From the NCBI GenBank assembly GCA_903831635.1, contig CAIKYN010000013.1, positions 1-7,164 of the forward strand: DNA of 7,164 nucleotides, in the 5' to 3' direction. Every line of letters starts with the position of its first letter. Position 1 is the stretch's first letter. The position numbers and the translations under genes are program-made. Of the stretch, positions 4,828-7,164 are shown piece by piece. This DNA is from an uncultured Spartobacteria bacterium (GTDB lineage: Bacteria > Verrucomicrobiota > Verrucomicrobiia > Chthoniobacterales > UBA6821). The notes beneath the pieces are model-generated. The model saw only the letters and a list, made by a program, of their open reading frames with translations, was not told the DNA's origin and searched no databases.

Positions 4828-6369
4828 AAGACTCGTTTTTTAGCCCTGCTGTTGTGCCTTGCTCCCTCACTGCTGGTGGGGGCCGAGAAGCCTGATTCAG
4901 CCGCTGCTCCGCTTTTACGCTGGGCCTCTCAGATCACCAGTAATGCCCCTTTCTCCTTCTATGATAGGAACAATAGGCTGACGGGATTTGAGTATGAGAT
5001 CATCTGTGGAATCGCCCGCCATATGGGGCGAGAGCCCAAGCTCGTCCAGAACAGCTGGGATGGTCTTATTCCGGGACTCGGACGCGGTCTCTATGATTGC
5101 GTGATCTGCGGTATCGAGATCACCGCTGACAAGGGGCAGGAGGTTCTTTTCAGTAATCCCTATTACACCACCTTCGAGCAGCTCGTGGTGGCCAAAGGGA
5201 CGCCACCGGTGGAGTCACTTAACGAACTCTCCGGCCGTAAGATCGGGACTATCGACCAAACCGCTGCGCTCAAGATGCTGCAGTCCACCCCGAATGTTAT
5301 CGTCAAGACCTACAACGATGAAGTCCATGCCTATGATGATGTGGTAAATGGTCGCAACTATGGTGTCCTTCTGGATTTTCCGATCGCAAAATATTACGCC
5401 GCACCGAATCCCAAGCTCGAGTTCACGGGCCCTCCTTTCGGGAAGATTACCTATGGCATCGCCGTCTCCCGAAGCCGACCCGAGCTTGTGCAACAAATCA
5501 ATGTTGCGCTCAAGGAAATGATTGATTCCGGCGAGATGCGCGACATCCTTTCCCGGTGGGGTCTCTGGACTCCTGTAATGGCCTCGGCTTACAACCAGTC
5601 CTCCGAACCCTCCCTTCCCGATACCGAATACAAGGCCTTTGCCGCCCAGTTTGATGCACAAAGCGGGATCGTGGCACGTTTCCAGCGTATCCTGAACTAT
5701 TGGCCCATCCTGTTGCAGGGTTCGATCCTGACTCTTGAGATTTCTATCCTCGGCATGGTGATCGCCATCGTCTTGGGATTCCTGCTTGCACTCATGAGGG
5801 TTTATGGCCCCTTTCCTCTCAGGCAGATCTCCACCATTTATATCGAGGTGATCCGCGGAACTCCGCTTCTGATCCAGCTCTTCATTATCTTCTACGGTCT
5901 TCCGAATATCGGCATCAAGCTCCAGCCGTTCATCGCCGGACTTCTCGGATTGGGACTGAACTATGCTGCCTACGAGGCAGAGAACTACCGCGCCGGACTG
6001 CTTGCCATTCCTAAAGGACAGATGGAAGCCGCCCGAGCACTAGGAATGACCCATCACCAGGGACTCCGGCATGTCATCATTCCCCAGGCCTTCCGGCTTG
6101 TGCTCCCCCCGGTAACCAATGATTTCATCTCCCTCCTGAAGGACTCGTCCCTTGTATCGGCAGTGACTCTGATCGACTTGACTGGGGCCTACAACCGCAT
6201 CTCCACCCAGACATTCGACTATTTCGGCACCGGTATCACGGTTGCCGCTCTTTACCTCTTGATAGGTCTCCCGTTTGTGCGATTGGCAGGGATGATGGAA
6301 TCTCGACTCACGACTGACAAGCGCACCCCCGAGCAGAAACCATCGTTCTGGCTCGGACTTGGTGCTTGA
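4813..6369 (+). CDS. Fused solute-binding protein/permease of a polar amino-acid ABC transporter
   Basis: This 518-residue protein joins two parts. A basic N-terminus and hydrophobic core (residues 9-22) with a likely cleavage site near VGA (22-24) act as a Sec signal or anchor. Residues about 34-255 form a family-3 solute-binding domain, with LTGFEYEI (56-63), GIEITADKG (100-108), FSNPYY (113-118) and LLDFPIAKYY (186-195, D188 the usual amine-binding Asp). Residues about 297-500 are a HisM/GlnP-type permease. Its EAA loop, YRAGLLAIPKGQMEAARALG (392-411), contacts the ATPase. SBP-permease fusions are known, for example GlnPQ of Lactococcus. Such a protein works as a homodimer, giving two binding domains per transporter. 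K107 replaces the Arg that normally grips the ligand carboxylate. The substrate is probably a polar or basic amino acid but is unproven. The phosphoesterase gene follows after 1 bp. Confidence 0.94.
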   Translation: MKTRMKTRFLALLLCLAPSLLVGAEKPDSAAAPLLRWASQITSNAPFSFYDRNNRLTGFEYEIICGIARHMGREPKLVQNSWDGLIPGLGRGLYDCVICGIEITADKGQEVLFSNPYYTTFEQLVVAKGTPPVESLNELSGRKIGTIDQTAALKMLQSTPNVIVKTYNDEVHAYDDVVNGRNYGVLLDFPIAKYYAAPNPKLEFTGPPFGKITYGIAVSRSRPELVQQINVALKEMIDSGEMRDILSRWGLWTPVMASAYNQSSEPSLPDTEYKAFAAQFDAQSGIVARFQRILNYWPILLQGSILTLEISILGMVIAIVLGFLLALMRVYGPFPLRQISTIYIEVIRGTPLLIQLFIIFYGLPNIGIKLQPFIAGLLGLGLNYAAYEAENYRAGLLAIPKGQMEAARALGMTHHQGLRHVIIPQAFRLVLPPVTNDFISLLKDSSLVSAVTLIDLTGAYNRISTQTFDYFGTGITVAALYLLIGLPFVRLAGMMESRLTTDKRTPEQKPSFWLGLGA

Positions 6370-6370
6370 T

Positions 6371-7164
6371 ATGTCATCCAGAGATCAGCTGCCCGCCTGG
6401 AGCAGGCGTGATTTCGTTGTCGGGCTCGGCGCTTTTTTTGCCTCACAGATTCTGCTGCCGAGAGTTCTGGGTGGAGTGGAGCTTCCGTCCGGATTAAAGC
6501 CGATTCGACTCGGTTTTCTCACGGACTGTCATGCCATGGATGAGCATGATGCTCCAGTTTGGCTGGAGCGTACGGCGGAACTGATGAACTCCCTCAAGCC
6601 TGATCTCATCATCGGGGGAGGGGATTTTGTTCATGGGGGATTTCACTCCCCGGGAAAGGAGATGGAGCACCGTTGGGGGCTTGCCGACACCTTCCTTAAG
6701 AAACTTCAGACAAGGCTTGAGCCGCTCATTGGCAATCATGACTTCTACGAACCACTTCAGGATAATGGGACTCCTGCACTTGGAGATCCCCGCTGGAGGT
6801 GGCGAAAGTATTTTGGATTAGAGCATACCTATCGCTCCTTTCACTCGAGCGGATACCGATTCCTCATGCTCGACTCGGTCAAGGTGGTGGGGGGTAAGGA
6901 GCCCTATCAGGGATGGATCGATGAGGACCAGTTGGCGTGGCTTGACCATGAACTCGCCACGATTCCCCAAAATGAGCCCATCATCCTCTGCACACATATT
7001 CCTTTTCATACTTTTGTTTCCGGATCCTTAGGAGGCCTTGTTGGGCCGTCACCTGGAAGGGTGAGTGTGCTGAATGCGAACCTAGTGATGGAAAAACTTC
7101 GCTATCGGCCCGTCGTGGCAATCCTTCAAGGGCATGTCCACATGAATGAGCGCCTGGAGTTGAA
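6371..7164 (+). CDS. Tat-exported calcineurin-like metallophosphoesterase (partial, N-terminal 264 codons)
   Basis: The frame is open from the ATG at 6371 to the right edge, so the C-terminus is missing. Residues 11-15 (SRRDF), followed by a hydrophobic stretch (16-30), form a twin-arginine signal, which places the folded metalloenzyme outside the cytoplasm. The dinuclear metal site of the calcineurin-like family is complete: D52-x-H54 (LTDCH), GGGD with D85, GNHD (121-124), H209 in CTHIPFH, and GHVH (254-257). The family hydrolyses phosphomonoesters or diesters. The spacing of these motifs resembles CpdA-like and purple-acid-type enzymes, but the substrate cannot be assigned. The start lies 1 bp after the permease stop (TGATATG), so translation is probably coupled by re-initiation. 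No separate ribosome-binding site is evident. The tight linkage suggests that the enzyme may release or process a phosphorylated nutrient taken up by the transporter. Confidence 0.9.
   Translation, partial: MSSRDQLPAWSRRDFVVGLGAFFASQILLPRVLGGVELPSGLKPIRLGFLTDCHAMDEHDAPVWLERTAELMNSLKPDLIIGGGDFVHGGFHSPGKEMEHRWGLADTFLKKLQTRLEPLIGNHDFYEPLQDNGTPALGDPRWRWRKYFGLEHTYRSFHSSGYRFLMLDSVKVVGGKEPYQGWIDEDQLAWLDHELATIPQNEPIILCTHIPFHTFVSGSLGGLVGPSPGRVSVLNANLVMEKLRYRPVVAILQGHVHMNERLEL

Noticed and set aside
5215..5661. Minus-strand open frame of 148 codons within the permease gene
   Set aside because: It is antisense to the binding domain, whose family motifs are intact. The reverse translation has no recognisable domain.
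4813..6369. Possibility that the binding protein and permease are two genes joined by a sequence error
   Set aside because: The frame is continuous, the linker (about residues 256-290) has no internal start or second signal peptide, and such fusions are a known architecture.
6394..6408. Hairpin CGCCTG-GAG-CAGGCG just after the phosphoesterase start
   Set aside because: It lies within the Tat-signal codons with no T tract and no overlap with the start codon. A 6-bp coding-region stem is expected by chance.

Overview
The window is about 7.2 kb of dense bacterial chromosome with eight genes in two divergent blocks. It shows no RNA genes, CRISPR array, transposase or insertion sequence. By eye the base composition is moderately GC-rich (estimated, not counted). 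A Sec signal peptide, a Tat signal and a periplasmic-type binding domain fused to a permease suggest a Gram-negative cell plan. Most start codons lack a strong Shine-Dalgarno sequence. Bacterial homospermidine synthase, the fused binding-protein/permease and this weak Shine-Dalgarno use would fit a member of the Verrucomicrobiota or a related lineage. That placement is an inference at low confidence, because no phylogenetic marker is present.

Left block, minus strand, read from 3387 down to 1: a CYTH-domain triphosphatase (3387-2896), homospermidine synthase (2814-1345), a CHAD-domain protein (1294-368) and the first 113 codons of a DUF1361 membrane protein that runs off the left edge (341-1). 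The gaps are 81, 50 and 26 bp, which suggests one operon, perhaps with an extra promoter in front of the synthase. The block joins a polyamine-forming enzyme to the two domain families most closely tied to inorganic polyphosphate and triphosphate.

Right block, plus strand: a single-domain EamA transporter (3514-3951), then a polar amino-acid ABC transporter made of an ATPase (4034-4801) and a fused solute-binding-protein/permease (4813-6369), then the first 264 codons of a Tat-exported calcineurin-like phosphoesterase (6371 to the right edge). The ATPase, permease and phosphoesterase genes are separated by 11 bp and 1 bp, so they are almost certainly co-transcribed.

The most interesting non-coding signal is a pair of inverted repeats with the same arms, TGACG-N4-CGTCA. 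One lies about 70 bp upstream of the homospermidine synthase start and the other about 60 bp upstream of the ABC ATPase start. If they are binding sites of one regulator, polyamine synthesis and uptake of an amino acid (perhaps a basic precursor) would be co-regulated. I found no wholly unknown system. The polyamine/polyphosphate cluster, the shared palindrome and a start-codon tandem duplication in the fused permease gene merit a second look.
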